Assembly (NCBI GenBank): GCA_964639245.1
Contig: CAZXCU010000001.1
Coordinates: 620,001-684,000 of the forward strand
From: SB15 sp964639245
GTDB lineage: Bacteria; Chloroflexota; Anaerolineae; Aggregatilineales; J027
Reading direction: 5' to 3'
DNA length: 64,000 bases
Shown: positions 17,983-26,361 of the stretch, piece by piece
Numbering within the stretch: position 1 is the first letter of the stretch
Layout: each line of letters opens with the position of its first letter
Made by a program: the position numbers and the translations under genes
The notes under the pieces: generated by a model
Told to the model about the DNA's origin: nothing
Database searches by the model: none
The model's input: only the letters and a program-made list of their open reading frames with translations

Positions 17983-18648
17983 CTACGGATTTTTGGCGAA
18001 CCCCCATTGGATGCGCTGTTCGTAGAGTTTTTGCAATTGTTCGGCGGGCAGGGGTTTGCCGTTCCCTAGTTGATACACCATCTGGGTAATTTTGGCGGTG
18101 TGTTCGATGCTTTCCAAACGAAGATAGGCTTCCCAGACATCTTTGCCGACGGTCAGTGACCCGTGATAGGCCAGCATAATTGCATCATGGGTTTCAATGA
18201 GTTTGGCGATGGCATCCCGATTTTCAAAGCTGCTTGGTGTGGCGTAGGGGGTGGTGGGGATGTCACCCAAAAAGACCACCCCTTCGGGAATGGTGTAACT
18301 ATTCAAAGGAATCCCTGCGATGGTCAAGGCCACGGCATGGGGGGGATGGGCATGAACCACCCCGCCGACATCCGAACGTTTTTTATACACTTCAAGGTGC
18401 ATCAAACTTTCGGAGGTGGGGCGCAACCCGTTATTGGCTGAAATCTGGTTGCCTTCCAAATCCACCACCAGCAACTGGTCGGGTTGCATGAAACCTTTGG
18501 CAAGGCCGGAAGGGGTGGTCAGAAGGTGGTGGTTGTCCAAACGGGCGGAAATATTCCCGGCCAACCCGTCAATATACTGAAAGCGGTGCATCAATGCACC
18601 AATCTGACAAATTTTTTCCCGCAGGGCTTGTTCTGTGGTAAGGTTCAT
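17983..18648 (-). CDS. Class II aldolase/adducin-family protein
   Basis: Cytoplasmic zinc-dependent aldolase of the L-fuculose-1-phosphate/L-ribulose-5-phosphate epimerase family, about 221 aa. The family motifs are present: GNISARL, TPSGL, the Glu in PTSESLMH, the zinc pair in HAHPPHA and the third histidine in LAYHGSLTVG. The start is ambiguous; the ATG at 18648 is chosen by family alignment, while ATGs at 18669 and 18675 lie upstream without a better ribosome site. The substrate (fuculose-, rhamnulose- or methylthioribulose-type phosphate) cannot be fixed. Confidence 0.85.
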   Translation of the reverse strand: MNLTTEQALREKICQIGALMHRFQYIDGLAGNISARLDNHHLLTTPSGLAKGFMQPDQLLVVDLEGNQISANNGLRPTSESLMHLEVYKKRSDVGGVVHAHPPHAVALTIAGIPLNSYTIPEGVVFLGDIPTTPYATPSSFENRDAIAKLIETHDAIMLAYHGSLTVGKDVWEAYLRLESIEHTAKITQMVYQLGNGKPLPAEQLQKLYEQRIQWGFAKNP

Positions 18649-19245
18649 ATGATGAATACTCGACTCCATCCTCATGATTTGTTGTTTCCCGGCATCGCGT
18701 TTGGCGTGCTGATGGTTTTGCTCTCATTCACGCTGGTGATGGTAACAGGAGAGCGTGTGAATTTAAACGACTGGTATCCCGCCGATGCTGCCGCACAGGA
18801 AATTTTGCTTGGCTTGGCTCTGGGAACATTGGGAACCGGCGCGGCATGGATTATCACATCGAATGTAGCGGCGTTTATTGCTCTGCGGGAACGGCTGACG
18901 CAGATGATGGCCTTTGAATCGCTCACGGTGTGGCACGCCGCCGCGTTTGGGTTGATGGCGGGTTTCCCCGAAGAAATGCTATTTCGGGGAGCGATTCAAC
19001 CCAAATTAGGGGTTTTTCTCTCTGCCTTAATTTTCGGGTCGCTGCACGCCATTTCACGGGTTTATTTTTTATATGCAACGCTGGCGGGGGTGCTGCTTGG
19101 GCTGCTGGCGGAATGGCGGGGCGACCTGTGGGCTGCCACCACTGCTCATCTTATCTACGACATGCTGATTTTTTTGCTTTTGGCATGGTATGTCCAAAAC
19201 AGGCCAGAAAAAACCCTGTCACCCGACGAAATCGCGTATCGCTAG
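18649..19245 (+). CDS. CPBP-family intramembrane metalloprotease
   Basis: Membrane protein of about 198 aa of the CAAX-prenyl-protease 2/bacteriocin-processing (Abi) family. Motif 1 is FPEEMLFRG (the paired Glu and Arg), motif 2 FGSLHAI and motif 3 the HLIYD region, each in a hydrophobic helix. The ATG at 18652 with TAAGG eight bases upstream is an equally good start. Its start abuts the divergent aldolase gene, so the two promoters must lie inside the opposite coding regions. The substrate is unknown. Confidence 0.82.
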   Translation: MMNTRLHPHDLLFPGIAFGVLMVLLSFTLVMVTGERVNLNDWYPADAAAQEILLGLALGTLGTGAAWIITSNVAAFIALRERLTQMMAFESLTVWHAAAFGLMAGFPEEMLFRGAIQPKLGVFLSALIFGSLHAISRVYFLYATLAGVLLGLLAEWRGDLWAATTAHLIYDMLIFLLLAWYVQNRPEKTLSPDEIAYR

Positions 19246-20052
19246 GGCGAAATTTTCGGCCGCGTGGGGTGCGTCTCCTAAATACAAATGCGGCTCAATC
19301 AATTCCAACTCCATCAGTTGAAAATCTCCCTCATTATTGACCCCATCCACCCGCGCATAGAGAAGCGGGGAGGCGACACTTGCTATGATTTTTTGCGCTT
19401 GGTCAATCAAATGGGCAGGTGGGGTGCGGGTTTCAATCGTGCCGCCAAATTCATCCTGAACGCGAAAATCGCCAGTGGCGGGTTTTTTGAGAACGGCATG
19501 GCTGAATTTCCCTCCAAAAAAGAGCAGTGACCATTCGCCCTCGGTTTCAATTTGTGGAACAAAGGGCTGGAGCATCATCGGGACAGCAAAATTTTGTAAC
19601 TGGTGTTGATGCTCGGCGGCTTGGGCGGGCGATGTCACCCATGTGCCGTGAGCGCTGGCGGAAATGGTCGGTTTGATGACCGCACGCTGCCAATTTTTCT
19701 CCTGCAAGATGTTCGCAAGGTTGGCCTGTTCATCCAGCCAGACGGTTGGCACAACATTCGGCAGGTCGCGCAGATAAATTTTGTTGGCGTTCCAGCGCAC
19801 CACCTCGACGGGATTCCAGACCTTGTGATTTGGCAGCGCGTCTAACCATGCCATAAATTCTGTATACCGATGGTGATAATCCCAGACGGAACGAAGGATG
19901 ATTGCGTCAAAGGTGTGCCAATCTATCTCCTGTGAATCCCAGATGGCGGATTGGACGTGAATCCCCATCTCGGCTAAAAGCGGAATGGGGAGGCGGTCAC
20001 TGGCGGTCAAATCGGGCAGTTCAGCACAGGTTACAAAGGCGACGATTTTCAT
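19219..20052 (-). CDS. ATP-grasp ligase, DcsG/RimK-like
   Basis: Cytoplasmic ATP-grasp protein of 277 aa. The N-terminal domain opens with VAFVTCAELPDLTASDRLP and continues with RSVWDYHHRYTEFMAWLD, a pattern shared with the D-cycloserine ligase DcsG group. The ATP-grasp part has AVIKPTISASAHGTW, LQPFVPQIETEGEWSLLFF and the C-terminal metal-binding YARVDGVNN...LMELELIEPHLY. It joins a carboxylate and an amine or thiol; the substrates are unknown and no cycloserine genes are adjacent. The stop overlaps the convergent CPBP gene by 27 bp. Confidence 0.82.
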   Translation of the reverse strand: MKIVAFVTCAELPDLTASDRLPIPLLAEMGIHVQSAIWDSQEIDWHTFDAIILRSVWDYHHRYTEFMAWLDALPNHKVWNPVEVVRWNANKIYLRDLPNVVPTVWLDEQANLANILQEKNWQRAVIKPTISASAHGTWVTSPAQAAEHQHQLQNFAVPMMLQPFVPQIETEGEWSLLFFGGKFSHAVLKKPATGDFRVQDEFGGTIETRTPPAHLIDQAQKIIASVASPLLYARVDGVNNEGDFQLMELELIEPHLYLGDAPHAAENFALAIRDFVG

Positions 20053-20188
20053 AAATCTGGTTATAGCCTGAATTTCAGAGGGTGTATAGAGCCAGTATCT
20101 CAGATGGAATGATGCCCACTGTATTCGTGGATAGGAAGCCCGTTTTGCAATGTGTAAAAATTCAGCAGGGGTGATTTAAAACTAGGCG

Positions 20189-20229
20189 ACCCTTACCCCT
20201 TCTCCATTTAATGGAGAGGGGGCAAGGGG
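20189..20229. repeat. Imperfect palindrome, possible terminator of the epimerase gene
   Basis: TCTCCATT and AATGGAGA form a perfect core around a single base, with CCCCT and GGGGG flanks extending the stem. It lies 12 bp beyond the stop of the minus-strand epimerase gene. The sequence class (pyrimidine-rich CCCTTACCCC then purine-rich GGGGG) resembles the interior of the family A elements but lacks their ends. Confidence 0.5.
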
Positions 20230-20240
20230 GTGAGGTCAAG

Positions 20241-20642
20241 TTACTGATTGGCGAGTTCGTATAATTCGACCAGCACCCCGCCGGTGCTTTTGGGGTGGAT
20301 AAAACAGTAGCGCGTGCCTTCGGGACGGACTTTGGGAGCATCGTTGATGAGTTCGATGTGGTGTTCCCGTAAGTGCTGCATGGCGGATTCAATCTCTGGC
20401 ACTTCGACGCAGACATGGTGCAACCCCGCGCCTTTTTTCGCCAGATATTTGCCGATGCCGCTTTCGGGGTGGGTCGGTTCAAGGAGTTCGATTTGTGATT
20501 CACCAATTTTCAGAAAGCCAATTTTGACCTGCTCTGAGTCATTGGTTTCGGTGTCGTGGAGTTCCAAGCCCAGTGCATCGCGCCAGAAACCGAGCGCGGT
20601 GTCCAAGTTTTCGACGACCACAGCGAGATGATTGATTTTCAT
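20241..20642 (-). CDS. mce: Methylmalonyl-CoA epimerase
   Basis: Vicinal-oxygen-chelate fold enzyme of 133 aa that interconverts (S)- and (R)-methylmalonyl-CoA, linking propionyl-CoA carboxylase to the mutase. The metal ligands appear as His5 in KINHLAVVV, the GLHHVC histidine and the Glu in GVLVELYE. The start is the ATG at 20642 with AAAAAGGA upstream. A biotin carrier that could serve an acyl-CoA carboxylase is encoded at 61 kb, but mutase and carboxylase subunits are not in the window. Confidence 0.88.
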   Translation of the reverse strand: MKINHLAVVVENLDTALGFWRDALGLELHDTETNDSEQVKIGFLKIGESQIELLEPTHPESGIGKYLAKKGAGLHHVCVEVPEIESAMQHLREHHIELINDAPKVRPEGTRYCFIHPKSTGGVLVELYELANQ

Positions 20643-20678
20643 TGTACGTCCTTTTTGGGTGTTAGGCATCGGGCGCTA

Positions 20679-20736
20679 GGCGTTAGGAAAAATAAATTCA
20701 AAAAGATTGTTTTCCTAAAGCCCACGCCCTAACGCC
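20679..20736. repeat. Inverted repeat between hypothetical and epimerase genes
   Basis: GGCGTTAGG (20679-20687) with CCTAACGCC (20728-20736) and, within the same arms, TTAGGAAAA with TTTTCCTAA form a stem of about 13 bp around an 18-base AT-rich loop. Neighbouring sequence repeats the GCGTTAGG/GGTGTTAGG motif. It may terminate the upstream minus-strand operon. Confidence 0.55.
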
Positions 20737-20742
20737 AAATTA

Positions 20743-21219
20743 CTACACATTAATTTCGCGGATGGATTCGGCGAGATGGGTGTGAATGGCAACGACCAGT
20801 TCGCGGTAATGGCCTCTGGCACTTTGCGGGGACAGCACCACATCATGATGAAAACTGCCCGACCCGCGCTCGACCAACCAGACATCCACCCCGTAAAAAG
20901 GCAGATTGGGTTCGTCGTCCATCTCGTCAAATTTGCTTAAACGGAGCGCCGACAACAATTTTTGGTAGCGCTCCAAGGGGATATTCAATTCGTAGGACAG
21001 ATTTTTGTTGGGCGCATCATAGACACTATGCAGTTTGCAAACGCCGCCATGCCCCCGCCGTAAGGTTGCGACACTGTTGGGCAAACGCCCATCATGATAT
21101 TGAACGGTGATTCGCAGGGCTTCATTCACGCCCGGTTTGCGAATCTCCTGCCGCATTTCGTCCACTTTAAGGCGTTCGGCAATGAGCCGTAAACTGTCTG
21201 TCCGGCGAATCAAGCTCAT
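20743..21219 (-). CDS. Hypothetical protein, 158 aa
   Basis: I do not recognise this soluble, Arg/His-rich protein. It has no membrane segment or known catalytic motif. Its middle (VCKLHSVYDAPNKNLSYELNIPLERYQKLLSALR) suggests an alpha/beta fold. The start overlaps the stop of the SPFH gene by four bases (ATGA), so it is translationally coupled to it and may act with it. Confidence 0.7.
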   Translation of the reverse strand: MSLIRRTDSLRLIAERLKVDEMRQEIRKPGVNEALRITVQYHDGRLPNSVATLRRGHGGVCKLHSVYDAPNKNLSYELNIPLERYQKLLSALRLSKFDEMDDEPNLPFYGVDVWLVERGSGSFHHDVVLSPQSARGHYRELVVAIHTHLAESIREINV

Positions 21220-22160
21220 TTCGGTTGCTCATCCTCGGTGCGGGTAAAGAGTTCGCGCATGGTGCCTAATGAACTCAAAACGCCTGTTGCTTCATAGGGA
21301 ATAAAAACTTTGGAGGCGGGGCTTTTGGCGATTTCAGGCAGGGTTTCTAAGTATCGCAGCGCAACAAGGTATTGGACAAAATTTTCTTCGCCCACCGCTT
21401 CCCGAATCAGCGCAATCGCTTGTGCTTCGGCTTCGGCACGGCGAACCCGCGCTTGTGCATGGGCTTCGGCCTCACGGATGAGCGCCTGTGCCTCCCCTTC
21501 CGCCGATTTAACCCGTGCTTCGGCTTCCCCTTCGGCGCGGAGGGTTGCCCCCTGTTTAAGCCCTTCCGCCTCCAGAATATCCGCTCGTTTGCGGCGTTCG
21601 GCGGTCATTTGGAGTTCCATCGTCTGGGCGATGCGTTCCGGCGGTTGAATGTCCTGTAATTCGACACGGGTGACATCAATCCCCCATTTGTCAGTAACAC
21701 CATCCACCACCTGCCGAATCCGCGTGTTGATGAGTTCGCGGGAACTCAGGGTCTGGTCAAGCTCCAATTCACCGACGACATTTCGCAGGGTGGTTTGGGT
21801 CAATTTTTCAATGGCATCGGTAAAATCGCTGATGGCATAGGCCACTTTTACGGGGTCAATGATGCGATAGTATAAAATGGCATCAATTCGCATGGTGACA
21901 TTATCTTTGGTGATGACATCCTGCGCGGGAAAATTCAAAATGCTTTCCCGCATGTCAATCCGATTGGTACGTTTTTTGCGTCGCCCTAAGACTTGCCCCT
22001 GTGCATTCATCACCTGCTCGGTATATTCGATGGTTTTGAGGCTGTCCAGAAAGGGAACAAGAAAATTGAGACCGGTTTCTCCTAAACGGCGGAAGCTGCC
22101 AAGATTTTCGATGATGATGGCTTCGGATTGATTGACAACGACAAACGGAATGATTGCCAT
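21216..22160 (-). CDS. SPFH/band 7-domain protein (stomatin/paraslipin-like)
   Basis: Protein of 314 aa with an SPFH domain (about residues 10-180), including GLNFLVPFLDSLKTIEYTEQV and the paraslipin-like block LRNVVGELELDQTLSSRELIN. A long Glu/Ala/Arg coiled coil follows (about 180-260), with repeated EAEA units. Such proteins oligomerise on membranes and scaffold proteases or lipid domains. The usual N-terminal membrane helix is reduced to a very short hydrophobic MAIIPFVVV, so attachment may be peripheral. It leads a two-gene operon with the hypothetical protein. Confidence 0.85.
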   Translation of the reverse strand: MAIIPFVVVNQSEAIIIENLGSFRRLGETGLNFLVPFLDSLKTIEYTEQVMNAQGQVLGRRKKRTNRIDMRESILNFPAQDVITKDNVTMRIDAILYYRIIDPVKVAYAISDFTDAIEKLTQTTLRNVVGELELDQTLSSRELINTRIRQVVDGVTDKWGIDVTRVELQDIQPPERIAQTMELQMTAERRKRADILEAEGLKQGATLRAEGEAEARVKSAEGEAQALIREAEAHAQARVRRAEAEAQAIALIREAVGEENFVQYLVALRYLETLPEIAKSPASKVFIPYEATGVLSSLGTMRELFTRTEDEQPK

Positions 22161-22171
22161 GGGCTTTCCCC

Positions 22172-23209
22172 TTATATCTCTATGACGATTTTGCCAAAGT
22201 TTTCGCCCCGTTCAAGGGCATGATGGGCTTCAACAATATTTTCCAATGGATAGGTTTCGCTGATGACGGCTTTGAGTTTGCCCGCAAACAGCAGACGCAT
22301 CACATCTATATAATCGCCGTGTGACCCCATGGTACTGCCAATGATACTCACATGGCGGAAAAAGAGCTGGCGATTGTCTATTTGAATCTCATAACCGCCG
22401 GTGTTGCCAACGGTGAGAATCCGTCCACCGGGGCGGGCAGCGCGGATACTTGCCATCATGGTGGGCGCACCAACATTATCCACCACAACATCGACCCCGC
22501 GTTTCTGGGTGGCTTTAAAAACTTCCTTGCCCCAATCATCGATTGAAGAACGGTCAAAAACGTAATCTGCGCCAAGTTCTTCGGCCCGCATACATTTGGC
22601 GGTATCACTGCCTACCACATAAACGGTGCAGCCCATCATTTTGGCGATTTGCAGCGAAGCGGTATTCACCCCCCCGCCCGCGCCAATAATCAGGACACTT
22701 TCGCCGGGTCGGAGGTTGCCACGGGTAATCAGGCTGTGCCATGCAGTCAAAAAAACCAGACTGGCGGCGGCGGCTTCTGCAAAACTGATGTCTTCCGGCA
22801 AGGCGAGTAAATTTCGCACCGGATAGACCCGATATTCACAGTAGGTTCCGGTGGTCTGTTCCCCGATGATGTGATAATGCCGGCACCAATTTTCCTGCCC
22901 CCGCACACAGTATTCACAGCCGTTACAATGAACTTCGCCGGGGTCAAGGGCAACGCGGTCTCCGACTTGCCAGCCTGTGACTCCTTCGCCCAATTGATCA
23001 ATCGTGCCAGCGCCATCCGCCCCTAAAATGGTCGGGAGAGCAATTTTATAACCCGGCACCCCCACGCGCATCCACCAATCTAGGCGGTTCAGGGCGGCGG
23101 CATGGAGTTTGACGCGGACTTCCCCCGCGCCGGGTTCGGGGATGGGATGGTCTTGCACAAATTTTAAATTTTCGGCTTCCCCGTGTTCATGCAATAAAAC
23201 GGCTTTCAT
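22172..23209 (-). CDS. Zinc-type alcohol dehydrogenase/quinone oxidoreductase (MDR superfamily)
   Basis: Medium-chain dehydrogenase/reductase of 345 aa, NAD(P)H-dependent. The catalytic N-terminal fold contains LGADGAGTIDQLGEGV, and the structural-zinc cysteines are present in CNGCEYCVRGQENWC. The Rossmann motif is GAGGGVNTASLQIAK. The catalytic zinc Cys found in classical ADHs is replaced in the NRLDWWMRVG segment, so a zinc-free catalytic centre is possible. AAGGA precedes the ATG. The substrate is not readable. The gap of 11 bp to the SPFH gene suggests one transcript. Confidence 0.87.
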   Translation of the reverse strand: MKAVLLHEHGEAENLKFVQDHPIPEPGAGEVRVKLHAAALNRLDWWMRVGVPGYKIALPTILGADGAGTIDQLGEGVTGWQVGDRVALDPGEVHCNGCEYCVRGQENWCRHYHIIGEQTTGTYCEYRVYPVRNLLALPEDISFAEAAAASLVFLTAWHSLITRGNLRPGESVLIIGAGGGVNTASLQIAKMMGCTVYVVGSDTAKCMRAEELGADYVFDRSSIDDWGKEVFKATQKRGVDVVVDNVGAPTMMASIRAARPGGRILTVGNTGGYEIQIDNRQLFFRHVSIIGSTMGSHGDYIDVMRLLFAGKLKAVISETYPLENIVEAHHALERGENFGKIVIEI

Positions 23210-23265
23210 GAAGCATCCTTTTCAATTCACGTTATGATTGTACCAGAAATGAGAGAGTAGACAGG

Positions 23266-25353
23266 GTGATAAGAGTCATCAATTCAGGGCTACTTTTAGG
23301 GGGATTCTGGCTCATCTGGTCAAATTGGCATGAGGCGGTGTTTGAAAATGAACCGGAGCGATTCGGGATTGTTGCCCAACAGCGCTTGATGTTGATGGTC
23401 GGGTTGTGTTTGTGGGGAGCAGCCACTTATTTTTCCCCCACCACGGCTAAGCCCCAATTTTTAATCAACGTTCGGCCTTTTCCCCGCCTGTTGCTGCCGT
23501 TAACTGTCATCGGGATTTTTTTGATTGTCCGCCTATCTTTCTGGGGTGCGCCCCAATTTGAATTTTACGGTATGCAGTGGCAAGGGGAATTTCCCCCCAC
23601 CTATTCCCAGCAGTTGCGCTTGTATTTTGGCGGGCTGGTTTTATTTGTACTTGGCACGATGCGCGTCGGTGATTTTCAACGGATAGGCAAGCGAATCCAG
23701 ACTTCATGGGCAGAACATGGGCGGGAATGGGTGGTGGTGCTGGCGCTGACTCTGCTGGCCTTCGGGGTGCGGGTGTTCCGATTGGAAAACAACATCCCGT
23801 TGATGATCAGCGATGAAACGCTTTTTTTGCACCAGGTTCACCGCATCAAATTTAATGAAACGCTCTCCTTTGCCGAACCGATTTTCTGGACAGGTTATTA
23901 TATGTCCGCCTATCCCCTGATGATCGGCACGGCGTTGTTCGGCAATACCTTGTTCGCCGGACGGATTATCCATGTCATGGTGGGGGCGCTGGCAGTGCCG
24001 GGCGTATACATGATGGTGCGGCGGGCAGTGAATGTTAAAGCGGCAGTGCTGGCGTGTTTATTTTTTGCGTCGCAGCCGATTCATGTGCATTTTAGCCGAA
24101 CCGCCGTTATTACCGTGTTCGACCCCACCTTTGGATTGCTGGCGGTGCTGTTAGTCTGGGATGGCTTGGAACGCGGGGGATACTGGAAATTCGCGCTGGC
24201 GGGGGTGCTGCTCGGTTACAGTCAATATTTTTATGTGGCTGGGCTGCTCTGGTTGGTCTTGATTCCTTTGTGGCTTGCCATCCAAACTTTCCGTCAGCCC
24301 CAAAAGATGTTACGCCACAGTGCGGGTCTTGGGATCATGGTTTTTGGGGTGTTTTTAGCCCTGCTACCCCTCTTGATGCTGGATGCGTCTGAGACATGGA
24401 GTATGCTGGGATATTCGGAGCAGGTCAGCGGGGGCGAAGAAAATTTATTACTCCAGCAACCGGGGACATTTCTTTCCAAGCGGCTTGCTCCTGCCATAGA
24501 AGCATATATAGACGAACCCGACGCGACCTTACATTATGGCGAACCGGGTGAACGCTCCACGCTCAATTTGCGGTGGGGATTTTTGCTGTTTGGAATGGGG
24601 TTGGTCTATGCGCTGCGAAGGGTCTTCAACCCCGCGATTTTGTTTATTTTGATGTGGATCGGGTTGATGACCTTCACGGGTGGGGCATTGGCAGAACAAA
24701 CCCCCGGTTACAGCCGTTATACCACCGCCATGCTGCCTCTTTCGATGCTGGCAGGGATGGGAGCGCTGTGGTTTGGCAATCAATGGGCATGGATTTTTAA
24801 GTGGCGGCGCTGGTTGGGGTGGGGGATTGCGTGGGTGCCGGTTGTTTGTGCGGTGGGGCAAAATATCCATTATATCCACGTTGTGCATCCCGAATTTATT
24901 CGTAACAACCTTTCCGAATCCCGCTGGCGGGGGGAGGTTCTGGCAACTGCCAGCGCAAAAGTGGCGGACAAGGGGCAAATTTATTTTTTGGTGAATGAAT
25001 GGTGGGACACCCGCTATGAAGAAGCGTTTATTTATTATACAGGGTCAAATGCGTATAACTGGGTGAATTTGGCGAACACGCCCCTCACGCTGGACTGGCT
25101 TGCACAACTCGATACCAGTCAAGACAGTTATTTTTATGTACCCCCTGTAACGGGCGATACGCCCAACGCAAGGCAACTTCCACCAAAAACAAGTTTATAT
25201 TGGCTGATAAAAGAAGCCTATCCGCAAGCCGAAATTGTGCAATATGATACGACTCCCCTACCCACGACCTTGAATATTTTGGCCTATCATCAAGTGTATA
25301 TTCCGCGTGGGGCGGTTTTTTGCGGGGATCATTCATGCAAGGGGGAGGGTTAG
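23266..25353 (+). CDS. GT39-like (PMT/ArnT-type) membrane glycosyltransferase
   Basis: Polytopic membrane protein of 695 aa starting with GTG. It resembles dolichyl-phosphate-mannose protein mannosyltransferases and ArnT: a first extracytoplasmic loop carries an acidic pair (Asp183, Glu184 in MISDETLF), followed by many helices and a soluble C-terminal domain with DTRYEEAFIYYTGSN. Such enzymes transfer a sugar from a polyprenyl-phosphate carrier to a protein or lipid outside the membrane. Acceptor and donor are unknown. It overlaps the convergent kinase gene by 21 bp. Four other GT39-like genes lie in the window. Confidence 0.78.
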   Translation: MIRVINSGLLLGGFWLIWSNWHEAVFENEPERFGIVAQQRLMLMVGLCLWGAATYFSPTTAKPQFLINVRPFPRLLLPLTVIGIFLIVRLSFWGAPQFEFYGMQWQGEFPPTYSQQLRLYFGGLVLFVLGTMRVGDFQRIGKRIQTSWAEHGREWVVVLALTLLAFGVRVFRLENNIPLMISDETLFLHQVHRIKFNETLSFAEPIFWTGYYMSAYPLMIGTALFGNTLFAGRIIHVMVGALAVPGVYMMVRRAVNVKAAVLACLFFASQPIHVHFSRTAVITVFDPTFGLLAVLLVWDGLERGGYWKFALAGVLLGYSQYFYVAGLLWLVLIPLWLAIQTFRQPQKMLRHSAGLGIMVFGVFLALLPLLMLDASETWSMLGYSEQVSGGEENLLLQQPGTFLSKRLAPAIEAYIDEPDATLHYGEPGERSTLNLRWGFLLFGMGLVYALRRVFNPAILFILMWIGLMTFTGGALAEQTPGYSRYTTAMLPLSMLAGMGALWFGNQWAWIFKWRRWLGWGIAWVPVVCAVGQNIHYIHVVHPEFIRNNLSESRWRGEVLATASAKVADKGQIYFLVNEWWDTRYEEAFIYYTGSNAYNWVNLANTPLTLDWLAQLDTSQDSYFYVPPVTGDTPNARQLPPKTSLYWLIKEAYPQAEIVQYDTTPLPTTLNILAYHQVYIPRGAVFCGDHSCKGEG

Positions 25354-26361
25354 TTTGAAGGTCGTTGTGCCTGCTGTGGTAGAAGCGGTGACATCTCCCC
25401 CCATCAGGTTGAGGGCGGCTTTGACAAACGGCAGATTCAGGGCAACGGTGCTGCGGCTGCCTTCAACCCGTGCTTCCCATTGGTGCGACAGCGTAAATAA
25501 ATGGTTTTCGTAAGCTGGCAAAATTGCCCGCCCATTGTCCGAAAGGTGCAGAACCGCCTGTGAGTCTTCGCCCCATGCTTCCAAGCGGATAATCGAATTT
25601 CGCAGGCAAAATTTGGAAGCATTGTCGATCAAGGCTTTTAGAACGCGGGTTAACAGGCCATAGTCCGCATGGATGGGCGGAAAATCTTCAGGAATTTGAT
25701 AGACAAAATCCATTTCCTTTAAATCTAGCATGGGCTTGAGATGCTGTTTGACAAATTCGAGGACGGTATTAAGACGAATTGCCTGTGCTTCGGGAACATA
25801 ATTATGGCTGCGAATGAGCAGATAATCCAGCCCGTCATCCAACAATTCCGCCTGGCGACGAATTGCCCGCAGGGAATTATCAATTAAGACCCGTTCTTGC
25901 TCTCCTTCGACCACTTCGCGTAACACTTCCAAACTGGAAAGAGCCGTTCCCAAGGGACTTTTGAGGTCGTGAATCAAAATATTGGAAATCCCGTTCCATT
26001 GGGTATAGGGATTGAATTGACTTTGCAGTTTTTTAAGCCGCCAGCGTAATTCCACCCAATCTAGCGGGGCGGTTAATAATTCGTCTGCACCCGCTTGAAT
26101 GGCAGCCAAACGGGCATCGGCATAATGGGCGGTGACGGCAAAAAGGAGGATGTTTTGAATTTGCTGCCGCACCTGCCGACAGAGAATCGGGGTATCGGCT
26201 AAATGCCCATCGGCATTGACGACCACCGCCAAAATAGAGGCGGAAAGATGCTCGTGTAAGCGGGAAACATCCTCTTCCAGAATCAAATGGATGCCATCTT
26301 CGGCGAGATGCTCCAGCGATGCCGTATCCACCCAATAGGGCATCACCACTACCGAGTTCAT
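25333..26361 (-). CDS. Degenerate receiver-histidine kinase
   Basis: Cytoplasmic protein of 342 aa. The first 115 residues have a receiver-like fold, but the phosphorylated Asp position reads VVVNAD (Asn49) and the conserved Lys is lost (LLTAPLDW), so it is a pseudo-receiver. A HisKA-like helix carries His131 in LIHDLKSPLG. The ATPase domain has the N box (Asn247 in LIDNASKF), but the G1 box is LSDNGRAI and the G2 box is missing, so kinase activity is doubtful. Its start overlaps the cyclase gene stop by four bases. It may be a scaffold or phosphatase for the neighbouring regulators. Confidence 0.82.
   Translation of the reverse strand: MNSVVVMPYWVDTASLEHLAEDGIHLILEEDVSRLHEHLSASILAVVVNADGHLADTPILCRQVRQQIQNILLFAVTAHYADARLAAIQAGADELLTAPLDWVELRWRLKKLQSQFNPYTQWNGISNILIHDLKSPLGTALSSLEVLREVVEGEQERVLIDNSLRAIRRQAELLDDGLDYLLIRSHNYVPEAQAIRLNTVLEFVKQHLKPMLDLKEMDFVYQIPEDFPPIHADYGLLTRVLKALIDNASKFCLRNSIIRLEAWGEDSQAVLHLSDNGRAILPAYENHLFTLSHQWEARVEGSRSTVALNLPFVKAALNLMGGDVTASTTAGTTTFKLTLPLA

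Noticed and set aside
18484..18648. N-terminal extension of the CPBP protease
   Set aside because: It is antisense to the aldolase gene and adds a non-membrane segment absent from the family.
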